Source: Frigoribacterium sp. Leaf8 (GTDB taxonomy: Bacteria; Actinomycetota; Actinomycetes; Actinomycetales; Microbacteriaceae). Taken from it: DNA of 64,000 nucleotides. The number at the start of each line of letters is the position of its first letter. The stretch's first letter is position 1. Under the pieces are notes generated by a model. That model was not told the origin of the DNA, ran no database searches, and saw only the letters and a list, made by a program, of their open reading frames with translations. Shown one piece after another: positions 26,001-33,803 of this stretch. A program made the translations under genes and the position numbers. Location: NCBI RefSeq assembly GCF_001421165.1, contig NZ_LMKB01000006.1, forward strand, positions 295,936-359,935, in the 5' to 3' direction.

Positions 26001-26236
26001 GCCGTCGAGCGCGTCGGTGCGAGCACCATGACGGCGGCCGGACCCCAACCGCGCCCTTCGACGCGGTCCACCACGAACTCGACGAGCGTCCGGGTCTTGC
26101 CCGAGCCCGGAGCACCCAGGACCGCGGCCGATCGCCCGTCGGCCAGGTCGAGCACGGCCCGCTGCGAGTCGTCGAGCACCGGCGACACCGAGGCTCGGGC
26201 CGGACTCGAGAGGGGCGGTGAGACGGTCGAGGCCAT
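23039..26236 (-). CDS. adnA: AdnA-type helicase-nuclease subunit
   Basis: 1065 aa, promoter-proximal subunit of AdnAB. Walker A GAPGSGKT (41-48); motif II reads LVDDAQEA rather than DEYQD, as expected for the weaker AdnA motor. The C-terminal nuclease shows QLGSFEECPLHWF and AVIVDLKTGRSAP. Iron-sulfur ligands are atypical: one Cys in FEECPLHW and only two in HCEGRHGGSCRIH near the C-terminus, where four cysteines are usual in this nuclease type. ATG at 26236 lies 6 nt after a TAGCGT -10 element, so the adnAB mRNA looks leaderless. Divergent from the DUF3107 gene. Confidence 0.92.
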   Translation of the reverse strand: MASTVSPPLSSPARASVSPVLDDSQRAVLDLADGRSAAVLGAPGSGKTRTLVEFVVDRVEGRGWGPAAVMVLAPTRSTATTLRDVIASRLTVPTPGPLARTVSSLAFDVVGHAARLVGLPAPTLLTGGDQDSIVRFLLEGHEVDGTGPSWPEGLGPTVRRLRGFRTELREVLMRSTEHRIGSEGLRRAAERADRPEWAAVADFRDEYLSVLDAARGQHLDSADLVDYAVAALDRGETSPVVEGLRVVLVDDAQEATESTLALLRALTRRGVAVVAFGDPDLSTSAFRGGTPDVLGRLGPRLGLSDVETLYLSTAHRHQPPLRDLVQRVTSRIGTAGAGRQHAAVAAPAIEPSEAGGAADPVAVPIVTVRADSPSHEVASVARLLREHHLVRRVPWSRMMVVVRSGGQVAGVARGLQLAEVPTRTSVAGRAVRDEHAARHLLLAAAVAVGRDELTVELATELLLGPLAGFDALSLRRLRLALRADELGTGGVRSADDLLVEALEGAGRFVTIDSRFAARAGRFSTSLDAARRAAATGASIEEVLWGLWERSGLAAEWSAQSDGRGIVAAEADRHLDGVVALFTAAKRFVERTPEAPAGAFLDSLLGAEVPEDTLSPQATAETVLVCSPSNAVGIEVDVVVAARLQDGVWPNLRVRGGLLAPDELVDLAERGLLRGGPMDDHDHDDEPAAPSDARATVLSDELRMFALTVSRATRQVVLSCTSNDDEGPSPFFRLLPDGCPEAPAGHPLSLRGLVGHLRHVLVSAPHGPRADDAVEALARLAGEGVAGASPDDWYGLLDPSTVEPLIDLEAPEAHVPVSPSQLGSFEECPLHWFVDRFGGSPPNAAMGLGTVLHDVMEHAEGTDVDSLWQSVEGRWPELEFESAWIAEAEKRRARDMTESLSSYLRDFEASGGSLLGAESTFSLDIGPARLRGSIDRVERTREGAAVIVDLKTGRSAPTSPQAVAEHPQLGSYQVALADGAVEAVPEGTPPGGAKLVIVSSGVRGKLYREPAQGAFDDDRLAAFRARVVDAAEHMAGRVFVARLDDHCEGRHGGSCRIHVVGEVSGS

Positions 26237-26242
26237 GTCCCG

Positions 26243-26248
26243 ACGCTA
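26243..26248 (-). promoter_or_regulatory. -10 element TAGCGT of adnAB, leaderless start
   Basis: Minus-strand TAGCGT sits 6 nt upstream of the adnA ATG. Confidence 0.6.
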
Positions 26249-26355
26249 CCGGCTGGCACCGACATCGAGGTCGGTCGCGTGGACCCTCGACGGCCCGACG
26301 GGCCACCCCGTGTGCGCCGACAGAGAACGTGCAGAGTCGGGACGGCGAGGTCGGA

Positions 26356-26361
26356 TATCGT
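26356..26361 (+). promoter_or_regulatory. -10 element TATCGT, leaderless start
   Basis: TATCGT sits 6 nt upstream of the GTG at 26368. Confidence 0.6.
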
Positions 26362-26367
26362 GACCTC

Positions 26368-26592
26368 GTGGACATTCGCATCGGCATCACCAACAGCCCC
26401 CGTGAGATCAGCTTCGAGACGGCCCAGACCGCCGACGAGGTCGAGAAGGTCGTCGGCGACGCGCTCGACGGCGGCAAGTCGTACGTCACCCTCGCCGACT
26501 CCAAGGGCAAGACCTACCTGGTCCCCACCGCATCGCTCGCCTACGTCGAGGTCGGCAGCGAAGAGAGCCGCAAGGTCGGGTTCGTCAGCTAG
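26368..26592 (+). CDS. DUF3107 family small protein
   Basis: 74 aa, acidic, starting VDIRIGITNSPREISFE and ending VEVGSEESRKVGFVS. It matches the small actinobacterial DUF3107 family (the TB9.4-like protein of mycobacteria) in length, sequence pattern and its place between adnAB and the ferritin-like/rhlE pair. Function unknown. The GTG start at 26368 is set by the -10 element six bases upstream; open frame further 5' is antisense to the adnA promoter. A small membrane-protein gene begins two bases after its stop. Confidence 0.9.
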   Translation: MDIRIGITNSPREISFETAQTADEVEKVVGDALDGGKSYVTLADSKGKTYLVPTASLAYVEVGSEESRKVGFVS

Positions 26593-26594
26593 TC

Positions 26595-26891
26595 GTGGAA
26601 CTCCTCTTCGTCGTCCTGGGTGGCGCCATCCTCGGGTTCGTCCTCCACTACGCGCTGCCCGACGGCGACACCCGCGGCGTCCTGCTCGCGCCCGCGTCCG
26701 GCGCCGTCGTGGCGGCGATCGTGTGGGAGGTCCTGACCTGGGCCGGATGGCCCGCCGACGGCGGATGGATCTGGGTGGCAGCACTCGTCCTTCCCGCCGT
26801 CGTCGCATTCGTGGTCTGCCGTGTCGCGGCGGCTCGCCGCCGGGCTCACGACAGCGAGCACTTCGCCCGCCTGGTGCGCTCCGCCTCCTGA
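26595..26891 (+). CDS. Small integral membrane protein
   Basis: 98 aa with three hydrophobic segments (about 2-20, 28-47, 56-77) and a basic C-terminal tail (AARRRAHDSEHFARLV). Begins with GTG two bases past the DUF3107 stop, so it is almost certainly co-transcribed and may be coupled. No recognised family beyond actinobacterial membrane proteins in the same position. Function unknown. Confidence 0.75.
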   Translation: MELLFVVLGGAILGFVLHYALPDGDTRGVLLAPASGAVVAAIVWEVLTWAGWPADGGWIWVAALVLPAVVAFVVCRVAAARRRAHDSEHFARLVRSAS

Positions 26892-26997
26892 CGCCGCGCC
26901 TCCGCCATGCCCTCGATGCACGGCCGGTCGCCCAGGGCGGCCACGCCAGGTCGCCGAGAACAGTCCCGCCAGCCGGAGGACTACCAGCGGTCAGCGC

Positions 26998-27717
26998 TCA
27001 GGCGGTGAGTCCGAGGGCGTCCATGCGGCGCGTGTGGGCGGCGATGAGTTCTGTGAAGACGGGTTCGAGACGCTCGTCGTCGGCGGACACGTGCGACGCG
27101 GACACCGCGGCGCGAGCGACCAACAGGGTGTCTCCCACCAACCTGCGCCCCCAGAGGGCCAGCCGTGACGCGAGCCGCGGGTCGGCCTCGATGGCCGCGG
27201 AGAGTTCTCGCACCACGAGCGGTGCGTCGTCGTGGGCCTCGAGCACCGCCACGATCCGCTTGTGGTGGTCCGCCGGCAGTCCGGCCGCCAACCGCACGAA
27301 GACGTCGTTGAGCAGGCCGGCCGCGACGTAGTCCGCGACGATCGCCTCGTACCAGTCCGTGCCTCCGGTCCGGGCCCGGAACTCGTCGATGGCGGCGATG
27401 TGGGGCTCCATCGACTCGGTGGCGTCGTGGCCGGACCGTTCGATCTCGGCCACCAGGCCGCGGTGTCGGGCCAAGGTCGTCTCGGCGATGCGGCCGGTGG
27501 TCTCTTTCGCACGGACGTCGGGGGCGAAGGCCGACGAGCGGCCCAGCGTCTCGAAGAGCGCGAGTTCGAGGTAGGCCGCGTGCCCCAGGAAGACCAACAG
27601 GTCGGGGGTGAACTGGTCGAGCTCGACCCGGGCCGCGGGGGTCGGCTTCGCCGCGGGCCGCGGCCACTGCAGGGACGGGACGCCGCGTTTCGCACCTCGA
27701 CCGGGCCAGGACACCAC
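26998..27717 (-). CDS. Ferritin-like fold protein (MiaE-like family)
   Basis: About 239 aa, mostly helical. The pattern of four long helices with LFETLG, TLARHRGLVAEIE and YEAIVADYVAAGLLNDVF fits the ferritin-like/MiaE-like hydroxylase family often annotated beside rhlE and DUF3107 in actinobacteria. Clear di-iron ExxH ligand pairs are not obvious, so metal use is uncertain. Start: a minus-strand TAAGAT -10 directly abuts a GTG at 27723; the start point would fall near the next GTG at 27717, which is preferred (leaderless). Divergent from the RhlE-type helicase, about 66 bp apart. Confidence 0.72.
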   Translation of the reverse strand: MVSWPGRGAKRGVPSLQWPRPAAKPTPAARVELDQFTPDLLVFLGHAAYLELALFETLGRSSAFAPDVRAKETTGRIAETTLARHRGLVAEIERSGHDATESMEPHIAAIDEFRARTGGTDWYEAIVADYVAAGLLNDVFVRLAAGLPADHHKRIVAVLEAHDDAPLVVRELSAAIEADPRLASRLALWGRRLVGDTLLVARAAVSASHVSADDERLEPVFTELIAAHTRRMDALGLTA

Positions 27718-27723
27718 GCCCAC

Positions 27724-27729
27724 ATCTTA
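27724..27729 (-). promoter_or_regulatory. -10 element TAAGAT of ferritin-like gene
   Basis: Minus-strand TAAGAT sits 6 nt upstream of the GTG at 27717, favouring that start over the GTG at 27723. Confidence 0.55.
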
Positions 27730-27783
27730 CGGGGTCCGAGGGGCCGCCCGTCGCGACGGGCTAAACTCGACGCATCCCCCTAT

Positions 27784-29253
27784 ATGAGACAGGGCAACAC
27801 TTTGACATTCACTGACCTCGCGATCGACCCCGACATGGTCGACGCTCTGGCGTCGAAGGGGATCCTCGAACCTTTCCCCATCCAGACGCAGACCATCCCC
27901 CTCGCCCTCGCCGGGCAGGACATCATCGGCCAGGCCAAGACGGGCACCGGCAAGACCTTCGGCTTCGGCCTCCCGATCATCCAGCGCATCGGCCTCGACC
28001 CGGCCCCCGGCGTCAAGGTGCTCGTCGTCGTCCCGACCCGCGAACTCTGCGTCCAGGTGGCCGACGACCTCGAGCTCGCCACCTCGAACCGGGCGACCAA
28101 GATCGTCAGCATCTACGGCGGCAAGGCCTACGAGGGCCAGGTCGAGCAACTCAAGGCCGGCGCGCAGATCGTCGTGGGCACCCCCGGGCGCCTCCTCGAC
28201 CTGGCCGGCCAGCGCCTCCTGAACCTCAAAGAGGTGCAAGAGGTCGTGCTGGACGAGGCCGACAAGATGCTCGACCTGGGCTTCCTCAGCGACATCGAGA
28301 AGATCTTCCAGCAGGTGCCGGCCACCCGTCACACCATGCTGTTCTCGGCGACCATGCCCGGCCCGATCGTGGCCTTGGCACGCCGGTTCATGTCGAAGCC
28401 GATCCACATCCGCGCGACCGACCCCGACGAGGGCCTCACGCAGGCGAACATCAAGCACGTCGTCTACCGGGCCCACTCGCTCGACAAGGACGAGGTGATC
28501 GCGCGCATCCTCCAGGCCGAGGGGCGTGGCAAGACCGTCGTCTTCACCCGGACCAAGCGCGCGGCCGCCAAGCTCGTCGAAGAGCTGAACGACCGCGGCT
28601 TCAACGCGGCGGCCGTCCACGGTGACCTCAACCAGGAGCAGCGCGAGCGCGCGATGGCCGCGTTCAAGGCGGGCAAGAAAGACATCCTGATCGCGACCGA
28701 CGTCGCGGCCCGAGGCATCGACGTGAACGACGTCACGCACGTGATCAACCACACCGTGCCCGACGACCACGACACCTACCTGCACCGCGCCGGCCGTACC
28801 GGCCGCGCCGGCAAGACCGGCATCGCCGTGACGTTCGTCGACTGGGACGACCTGCACAAGTGGGCCCTGATCAACCGGGCCCTCGACATGGGCCAGCCCG
28901 AGCCGGTCGAGACCTACTCGTCGAGCCCGCACCTCTTCGCCGACCTCGACATCCCCGCCGGGACGAAGGGACGCCTGCGCGCGAGCTCCTTGTCGGCTGT
29001 CAAGGCGGGTTCGGTCGGCTCGCGCGAGCGCACCGGCGGCCCCCAGGGCGATCGTGACAGGGGTCGCGGTCGCGGTCGTGGCGACGCTCCCGTGCGGGCC
29101 TCCGGTGAGCCCTCGACCACGGGCCGCGGCGCCGCACAGGCGCCCGACGCGGCGGCTCCGGCCGGCGAGGTCACGGGTGAGGCCCCGCGCAAGCGCAGCC
29201 GCAACCGTCGCCGTCGTCCCGCCGGCGACTCGTCGTCACAGCCGCAGGGCTGA
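27784..29253 (+). CDS. DEAD-box ATP-dependent RNA helicase (RhlE type)
   Basis: About 489 aa. All DEAD-box motifs are seen: Q motif EPFPIQTQTIP, motif I AKTGTGKT, Ia PTRELCVQ, GG, Ib TPGRLLD, motif II DEAD (VVLDEADKMLDLGF), motif III SATMP, motif IV VFTRTKRAA, motif V ATDVAARGIDV, motif VI HRAGRTGRAG. The C-terminal 100 residues are basic and low complexity (RGRGRGRGDAP, RKRSRNRRRRP), typical RNA-binding tails. Acts in RNA remodelling, ribosome assembly or mRNA decay. Start is ambiguous: ATG at 27784 has no ribosome site, while TTG at 27802 follows AGACAGGG and gives MTFTDLAID. A strong hairpin ends the unit. Confidence 0.93.
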   Translation: MRQGNTLTFTDLAIDPDMVDALASKGILEPFPIQTQTIPLALAGQDIIGQAKTGTGKTFGFGLPIIQRIGLDPAPGVKVLVVVPTRELCVQVADDLELATSNRATKIVSIYGGKAYEGQVEQLKAGAQIVVGTPGRLLDLAGQRLLNLKEVQEVVLDEADKMLDLGFLSDIEKIFQQVPATRHTMLFSATMPGPIVALARRFMSKPIHIRATDPDEGLTQANIKHVVYRAHSLDKDEVIARILQAEGRGKTVVFTRTKRAAAKLVEELNDRGFNAAAVHGDLNQEQRERAMAAFKAGKKDILIATDVAARGIDVNDVTHVINHTVPDDHDTYLHRAGRTGRAGKTGIAVTFVDWDDLHKWALINRALDMGQPEPVETYSSSPHLFADLDIPAGTKGRLRASSLSAVKAGSVGSRERTGGPQGDRDRGRGRGRGDAPVRASGEPSTTGRGAAQAPDAAAPAGEVTGEAPRKRSRNRRRRPAGDSSSQPQG

Positions 29254-29264
29254 CGACCGATCCA

Positions 29265-29308
29265 GCACGAGACCCCCCTCGACCGTCCGCGGCGAGGGGG
29301 TCTCGTGC
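29265..29308 (+). terminator. Hairpin terminator after rhlE-type gene
   Basis: GCACGAGA-CCCCC-TCG pairs with CGA-GGGGG-TCTCGTGC (16 bp with one bulged C, 11-nt loop), 11 bp past the stop. Confidence 0.8.
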
Positions 29309-29398
29309 GTCCGGCACGTCGCCGTCCGGCACGTCACCGTCCGGAACGCCGCCGTCCGGCACGTCATCGCCCGGCAGGGAGCCGTCCGGACGAGGAGG
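29309..29398. repeat. 15-bp tandem repeat array (GTCCGGCACGTCNCC)
   Basis: Six consecutive 15-bp units: 29309-29323, 29324-29338, 29339-29353, 29354-29368, 29369-29383 and a partial 29384-29398. The first two differ at one base; later ones diverge. The array fills the gap between the rhlE-type terminator and the convergent PHP gene. No credible gene covers it. Confidence 0.8.
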
Positions 29399-29409
29399 CG
29401 CGGGCCGGT

Positions 29410-30264
29410 TCAGCCCCGGACGGGCACCCACCCGGTCGCCGCGTCGACGATCCGGTCGAGTTGTCCGGGAGCCGTGGTGTTCTCACCCAACCGGTTGGGC
29501 TTGCCGTCGCCGTGGTAGTCGCTCGACCCGGTCACGATGAGGTCGTACCGTCGGGCGAGCTCGAGCAACCGCACCTTACCGGCCGAGGTGTTCTCGCGGT
29601 GGTCGATCTCGACGCCGAGCAGGCCGGCGTCGACGAGGGCCTCGAAACCCTCGCTGGAGACGTTCGGCTCGCGACCCCGCGTCGCCGGGTGGGCGATGAC
29701 GGGGACGCCCCCGGCCTCCCGGATCAGGCGGACGCCGATCAGGGGGCTGGGTGCCTCGTGCGGCTCGTAGTACCCGGACCGCCAGTGCAGGATGCCCGCG
29801 AAGGCGGCGCTGCGGTCGGGCGCGTAGCCCTTGGCGACGAGGGCGTCGGCGATGTGCGGCCGTCCCAGGGTCGCCCCCGAGCTGGCCTGGGCGAGGACGT
29901 CGCCCCAGGTGAGGTCGTAGTCGGCGGCGATGCGTTCGACGATGCGCTCGGCCCGGTGCAGACGGCTGTCGCGCAGGCGGGCCGTCTCGGCGACGAGGCC
30001 CGGGTGGGCGGGGTCGAAGAGGTAGCCGAGCATGTGGACGCTGTTCAGTCCGAGCCGGGTGCTGAGCTCCATGCCGGGGAGGAGGGTGAGACCGGTGCCG
30101 GCGACGGCGGCCGTGGCCTCGGACCACCCGGCCGTGCTGTCGTGGTCGGTCAGGGCGACGGTGTCGAGCCCCGCGCGCACGGCCGACGCGACCAGCGCGG
30201 CGGGCGCCTCGGTGCCGTCCGACACGCTCGAGTGAGTGTGCAGGTCGACCAGGCGCGTGGGCAT
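29410..30264 (-). CDS. PHP-domain phosphoesterase
   Basis: 284 aa. Metal-binding PHP motifs: DLHTHSSVSDG (residues 6-16), TDHDST, the GMELST segment and IAHPATRG, and VTGSSDYHGDGKPN near the C-terminus. Single-domain proteins of this kind include RNase AM/3',5'-nucleoside bisphosphate phosphatases, which act on pAp and short RNA ends; that activity is likely but not proven here. ATG at 30264 is preferred to an upstream in-frame ATG because a TACGAT -10 lies six bases before it. Divergent from the membrane endonuclease/phosphatase gene. Confidence 0.9.
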   Translation of the reverse strand: MPTRLVDLHTHSSVSDGTEAPAALVASAVRAGLDTVALTDHDSTAGWSEATAAVAGTGLTLLPGMELSTRLGLNSVHMLGYLFDPAHPGLVAETARLRDSRLHRAERIVERIAADYDLTWGDVLAQASSGATLGRPHIADALVAKGYAPDRSAAFAGILHWRSGYYEPHEAPSPLIGVRLIREAGGVPVIAHPATRGREPNVSSEGFEALVDAGLLGVEIDHRENTSAGKVRLLELARRYDLIVTGSSDYHGDGKPNRLGENTTAPGQLDRIVDAATGWVPVRG

Positions 30265-30270
30265 CCCCCC

Positions 30271-30276
30271 ATCGTA
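30271..30276 (-). promoter_or_regulatory. -10 element TACGAT of PHP gene, leaderless start
   Basis: Minus-strand TACGAT lies 6 nt before the ATG at 30264. The intervening GGGGGG could also serve as a ribosome site. Confidence 0.55.
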
Positions 30277-30347
30277 GGCGGCGCGCATCCGAGCCGTCCG
30301 TGCGGCGCCCGACGTGCGGTCGGGGGTTCCCCTAGGCTCCAGGGGCC

Positions 30348-31379
30348 ATGATCCGTCGTCTCGTCGCCCTCGTCTTCGTCCTCGCCGTTGCCGCCGTGCT
30401 CCTGGTCGCCCTCTGGCCCCAGGCCGTCGGGCTGCAGCGCGTCTTCCCGGTCGGTCAGGTGGTGTCGTTCCGCCTCGTCGCCGGGGCCGTCGCGATCGTC
30501 CTGATGGTGCTGCTGCTCGTGCTCGGTCTGGTCGCGCGGCCGATCCGGTCCCTCACGGCGAGCGCGGCCGTGCTGCTGCTCGTGTTCGGCGTCCTCTCGG
30601 CGGGCGTCGTGACGGCTCGCGGCCTGGGCCGCACCGACTTCGTCGAGAAGACGCCCACCGACGTCACCGTCCTGTCGTGGAACACCCTCGGCGCGGCGAC
30701 CGGGGCCGACGCCGTCGTCGCCCTCGCGACCGAGGTCGGTGCCGACGTGATCGCCCTGCCCGAGACCCGCCAGGAGGTCGGCGTCGCCGTCGCCGAGGCC
30801 ATGGCCGCCGCCGGCAAGCCCATGTGGGTGCACACGGTGGCCTACGACCAGATCGCGAGCGGCCGCTCGACGACCCTCCTGATCAGTGCCGCACTGGGCG
30901 ACTACCAGGTCGCGATCGGTGACGACGGCACCACCGACGCACGGACGACGCCCGTCCTCCCGACGGTCGTCGCGACACCCGTGTCGGGCGAGGGCCCCAC
31001 GATCGTCGCCGCCCATCCCGTGTCGCCGACGCCCGAGCACATGGGGCAGTGGCGTGCCGGCCTGGGGTACCTCGCCGACGTCTGCCGGTCGGGGGACGTG
31101 ATCATGGCGGGTGACTTCAACGCCACCCTCGACCACATGGCCGGGCTCGGCACCGACGGTGGGGCGCTCGGCGCCTGCCGCGATGCCGCCGAGGCGACCG
31201 CGAACGCCGGCGTCGGGACCTGGCCGACCGACGTCCCTCCCCTCCTCGGTGCGCCGATCGACCACGTCATGGCCACCGAGCAGTGGCTGCCGACCGGCTT
31301 CCGGGTCGTGACCGAGCTCGACGACGCCGGCAGCGACCACCGGGCGGTCGTCGCCCAGCTCAGTCGCACGGGAGCCTGA
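30348..31379 (+). CDS. Membrane-anchored endonuclease/exonuclease/phosphatase family protein
   Basis: 343 aa. Three N-terminal hydrophobic segments (about 4-24, 40-62, 71-88) anchor an extracytoplasmic EEP domain: VLSWNTLG (N near 107), IALPETR, IMAGDFNAT (DFN) and the terminal AGSDHRAV with the catalytic Asp-His pair. This DNase I-like fold hydrolyses phosphodiesters of nucleic acids, lipids or sugars; outside-facing actinobacterial members may act on extracellular nucleic acid or phospholipid. Substrate unknown. ATG at 30348. The downstream aminopeptidase gene starts about 46 bp after the stop. Confidence 0.85.
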   Translation: MIRRLVALVFVLAVAAVLLVALWPQAVGLQRVFPVGQVVSFRLVAGAVAIVLMVLLLVLGLVARPIRSLTASAAVLLLVFGVLSAGVVTARGLGRTDFVEKTPTDVTVLSWNTLGAATGADAVVALATEVGADVIALPETRQEVGVAVAEAMAAAGKPMWVHTVAYDQIASGRSTTLLISAALGDYQVAIGDDGTTDARTTPVLPTVVATPVSGEGPTIVAAHPVSPTPEHMGQWRAGLGYLADVCRSGDVIMAGDFNATLDHMAGLGTDGGALGACRDAAEATANAGVGTWPTDVPPLLGAPIDHVMATEQWLPTGFRVVTELDDAGSDHRAVVAQLSRTGA

Positions 31380-31425
31380 GCCCACCGACTGGGCGTCCGG
31401 CCCGTTTGGCGGGAGAATGGTGGGC

Positions 31426-32946
31426 ATGGCAGATCAGAAGGCGCCGCGCGCGACCACCAACCGCTCCACCACCCCCGGGTCGGACACGTTCAAGGACTAC
31501 ATCTCGTCGCAGTGGGCCGACCGCCCCGACGTCCTCCCCGAGCCGCGTGAGCAGGCGCCGTTCGCCGCCGACCGTCGCGAGCGGCTGTCCGCGCTGCACC
31601 CGGGCACCCGCCTGGTCGTGCCGGCCGGCTCCGCCAAGGTCCGGTCCAACGACTGCGACTACCCCTTCCGTGCGCACTCGGCGTTCTCGCACCTGACGGG
31701 CTGGGGTTCCGACACCGTGCCCGGCTCGGTGCTCGTGCTCGAGCCCACGGCCGAGGGCCACGACGCCACCCTGTACCTGCGGGCGAGCGCCGGGCGCGAC
31801 TCGGACGAGTTCTACGCCAACCCCGAGATCGGCGAGTTCTGGATCGGCCCGCGCCCCTCGTTGACGCAGGTCGCCGCCGACCTGGGTCTCGCCACGCGTG
31901 ACCTGGCCGACTTCGAGGCCGTGGTCGGCACGATCGACGCCGGCACCCTCGTCGTCCGCGAAGCCGACCCCGACCTGACCCGCCGTCTCGACGCCGTCAT
32001 CGAGGCCGCCGCCGAACAGTCCCCCGTCTCGGCGGGGACGACGGCCGTCGTGACCTCCGACGACGACCGCCCCCGCGAGCGGGCGACCTCCGCCGACCTG
32101 GCCCGTGACCTGAGCGAGTTGCGTCTCGTCAAGGACGCGTACGAGGTCGCGCAGATGCGTCAGGCCGTGACGGTGACGGGCAAGGGGTTCACCGACGTGA
32201 TCGCCGACTTCGACGACATCGTTGCGCACCCGCGCGGCGAGCGGCTCGTCGAGGGCACCTTCAACCGTCGGGCCCGCGCCGACGGCAACACGGTCGGCTA
32301 CGACACGATCGCCGCGTCGGGCGACCACGCCTGCGTCCTGCACTGGACCCGCAACGACGGCGTCGTCCGCGACGGCGACCTCATCCTGATCGATGCGGGC
32401 ATCGAACTCGACAGCCTCTACACGGCCGACATCACCCGCACGCTGCCCGTCTCGGGCCGGTTCACCGACGTGCAACGTCTCGTGTACGAAGCCGTGCTCG
32501 AGGCGGCCGACGCGGCGTTCGCGATCGTGCGTCCGGGCATCGCGTTCCGCGAGATCCACGCGACGGCCATGAAGGTCATCGCCGAACGCACCGCCGAATG
32601 GGGCTTCCTGCCGGTGTCCGCCGAGGAGTCGCTGCAGCCCGACCACCAGTACCACCGTCGCTACATGGTGCACGGCACGAGCCACCACCTCGGCATCGAC
32701 GTGCACGACTGCGCCGCCGCCCGTCGCGACCTCTACCTCGACGGCGTGCTCGAGCCCGGCATGGTGTTCACGATCGAACCCGGCCTGTACTTCCAGCCCG
32801 ACGACCTCACCGTGCCCGAGGAGTTCCGCGGCATCGGCGTGCGCATCGAGGACGACATCCTCGTGACCGCCGACGGGGCCGAGAACCTCTCGGTGGGCAT
32901 CCCCCGCACGGTCGCCGACGTCGAGGCGTGGATCTCCCGCGACTGA
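31426..32946 (+). CDS. pepP: Xaa-Pro aminopeptidase (aminopeptidase P, M24 family)
   Basis: 506 aa cytosolic dinuclear metallopeptidase that removes an N-terminal residue before proline. The N-terminal AMP_N domain (about 55-190) precedes a pita-bread catalytic domain with metal ligands in LIDAGIELDSLYTADITRT (two Asp), MVHGTSHHLGIDVHD (His), FTIEPGLYF (Glu) and GVRIEDDILVT (Glu). ATG at 31426 (MADQKAP) is preferred to an ATG nine bases upstream because a -10-like GAGAAT lies seven bases before it. A strong hairpin shared with the convergent CopC gene follows. Confidence 0.93.
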   Translation: MADQKAPRATTNRSTTPGSDTFKDYISSQWADRPDVLPEPREQAPFAADRRERLSALHPGTRLVVPAGSAKVRSNDCDYPFRAHSAFSHLTGWGSDTVPGSVLVLEPTAEGHDATLYLRASAGRDSDEFYANPEIGEFWIGPRPSLTQVAADLGLATRDLADFEAVVGTIDAGTLVVREADPDLTRRLDAVIEAAAEQSPVSAGTTAVVTSDDDRPRERATSADLARDLSELRLVKDAYEVAQMRQAVTVTGKGFTDVIADFDDIVAHPRGERLVEGTFNRRARADGNTVGYDTIAASGDHACVLHWTRNDGVVRDGDLILIDAGIELDSLYTADITRTLPVSGRFTDVQRLVYEAVLEAADAAFAIVRPGIAFREIHATAMKVIAERTAEWGFLPVSAEESLQPDHQYHRRYMVHGTSHHLGIDVHDCAAARRDLYLDGVLEPGMVFTIEPGLYFQPDDLTVPEEFRGIGVRIEDDILVTADGAENLSVGIPRTVADVEAWISRD

Positions 32947-32956
32947 AGTCCGACAC

Positions 32957-32993
32957 CGAAGGGCCCCGTGTGCGTCGCACCCGGGGCCCTTCG
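32957..32993. terminator. Bidirectional hairpin between pepP and copC-like gene
   Basis: CGAAGGGCCCCG (32957-32968) pairs perfectly with 32982-32993, and an inner GTGC/GCAC stem closes a 3-nt loop. It lies between convergent genes and can end both transcripts. Confidence 0.85.
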
Positions 32994-33023
32994 CCCGTTC
33001 ACACCCCGATCAGCGAGGCAGGA

Positions 33024-33803
33024 TCATCGACCGTCGGACGACGAGTCGCCGTCCGGGGCCGACGTGTCGTCGGCCTCGGACGGTGTCCCGTCACGTCGTC
33101 GGCCGGTGACGATGGCCACGACCACACCGGCGGCGGCCAGCACGACGATCGCGACGGCGATGCCGATGACGAGTCCGGCGTTCACCGAGCCCGACTCGGG
33201 CGCAGCCGACGGCGTCGCCATGGTGTCGTCACCCGGGGTCGCCATGGTCGTCATCTCGGGTTCGGACGAGGCCGAGGGCGAGGCCGCCTCGGTCTCGTCA
33301 CCGGTGGGGGCGCCGGCACCGCCAGCCGCGCCTCCTGCGCTGCCGCAGCTCGGACGGGTCGGCGAGCCCGCCCCCTCCGCGGTGCCCGCGGCGGGGGCGT
33401 AGGTGAACGGAACGGCGTCCGAGACGGTGTGGCCGTCGGCCGAGACGGCCTGGTAGGTCATCGTGTAGGCGCCGGGCGACCCGAGCGCGACACCGGTCGT
33501 CAGCGTCGGTCCCGAGGTCGTCGAGCAGCCGTCCTCGTAGTGCAGGCCGGCGGCGTCGGTCACCTCGAGCACGTTCGAGCTGCCGGTGCCCGAGAGGTCG
33601 AGGATCACGTCGTTGAAGGTGATCGACACGGTCGCCGGGGACGAGTCGACGGTCGAGCCCGCGGCCGGCGCGCTGCTCACGACGTAGTCGTGCGCCGCGG
33701 CCGATCCCGCCGGTACGAGGGCGAGGGCGCCGACCGCGGCACCCAGCCCGGCCGTCACGAGGACGCCGAGGAGGCGCGGTGTCCGCGAGCGCGCGGCCGT
33801 CAC
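33024..33803 (-). CDS. CopC-domain copper-binding protein with C-terminal anchor
   Basis: 259 aa. Signal peptide (about 1-37) ending AAAHDYV, so cleavage would place His at or near the mature N-terminus as in CopC copper sites; the CopC beta-barrel follows (SSAPAAGSTVDSSPATVSITFND, SADGHTVSDAVPFTY), then a long Thr/Ser/Met-rich linker and a transmembrane helix (about 215-238) with a basic tail. Acts outside the membrane in copper binding or delivery. GTG at 33803 overlaps the stop of the YcnI-like gene (GTGA). No CopD/YcnJ membrane partner is fused or adjacent. Confidence 0.87.
   Translation of the reverse strand: MTAARSRTPRLLGVLVTAGLGAAVGALALVPAGSAAAHDYVVSSAPAAGSTVDSSPATVSITFNDVILDLSGTGSSNVLEVTDAAGLHYEDGCSTTSGPTLTTGVALGSPGAYTMTYQAVSADGHTVSDAVPFTYAPAAGTAEGAGSPTRPSCGSAGGAAGGAGAPTGDETEAASPSASSEPEMTTMATPGDDTMATPSAAPESGSVNAGLVIGIAVAIVVLAAAGVVVAIVTGRRRDGTPSEADDTSAPDGDSSSDGR

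Noticed and set aside
23066-26221. A 1051-codon plus-strand open frame opposite adnA
   Set aside because: Antisense to a gene with all helicase and nuclease motifs; no motif of its own.
26892-26997. Convergent gap after the small membrane protein gene
   Set aside because: No hairpin, repeat or reading frame convincing enough to report.
29309-29398. CRISPR-like array
   Set aside because: Units are 15 bp, head-to-tail and without spacers; no cas genes nearby.
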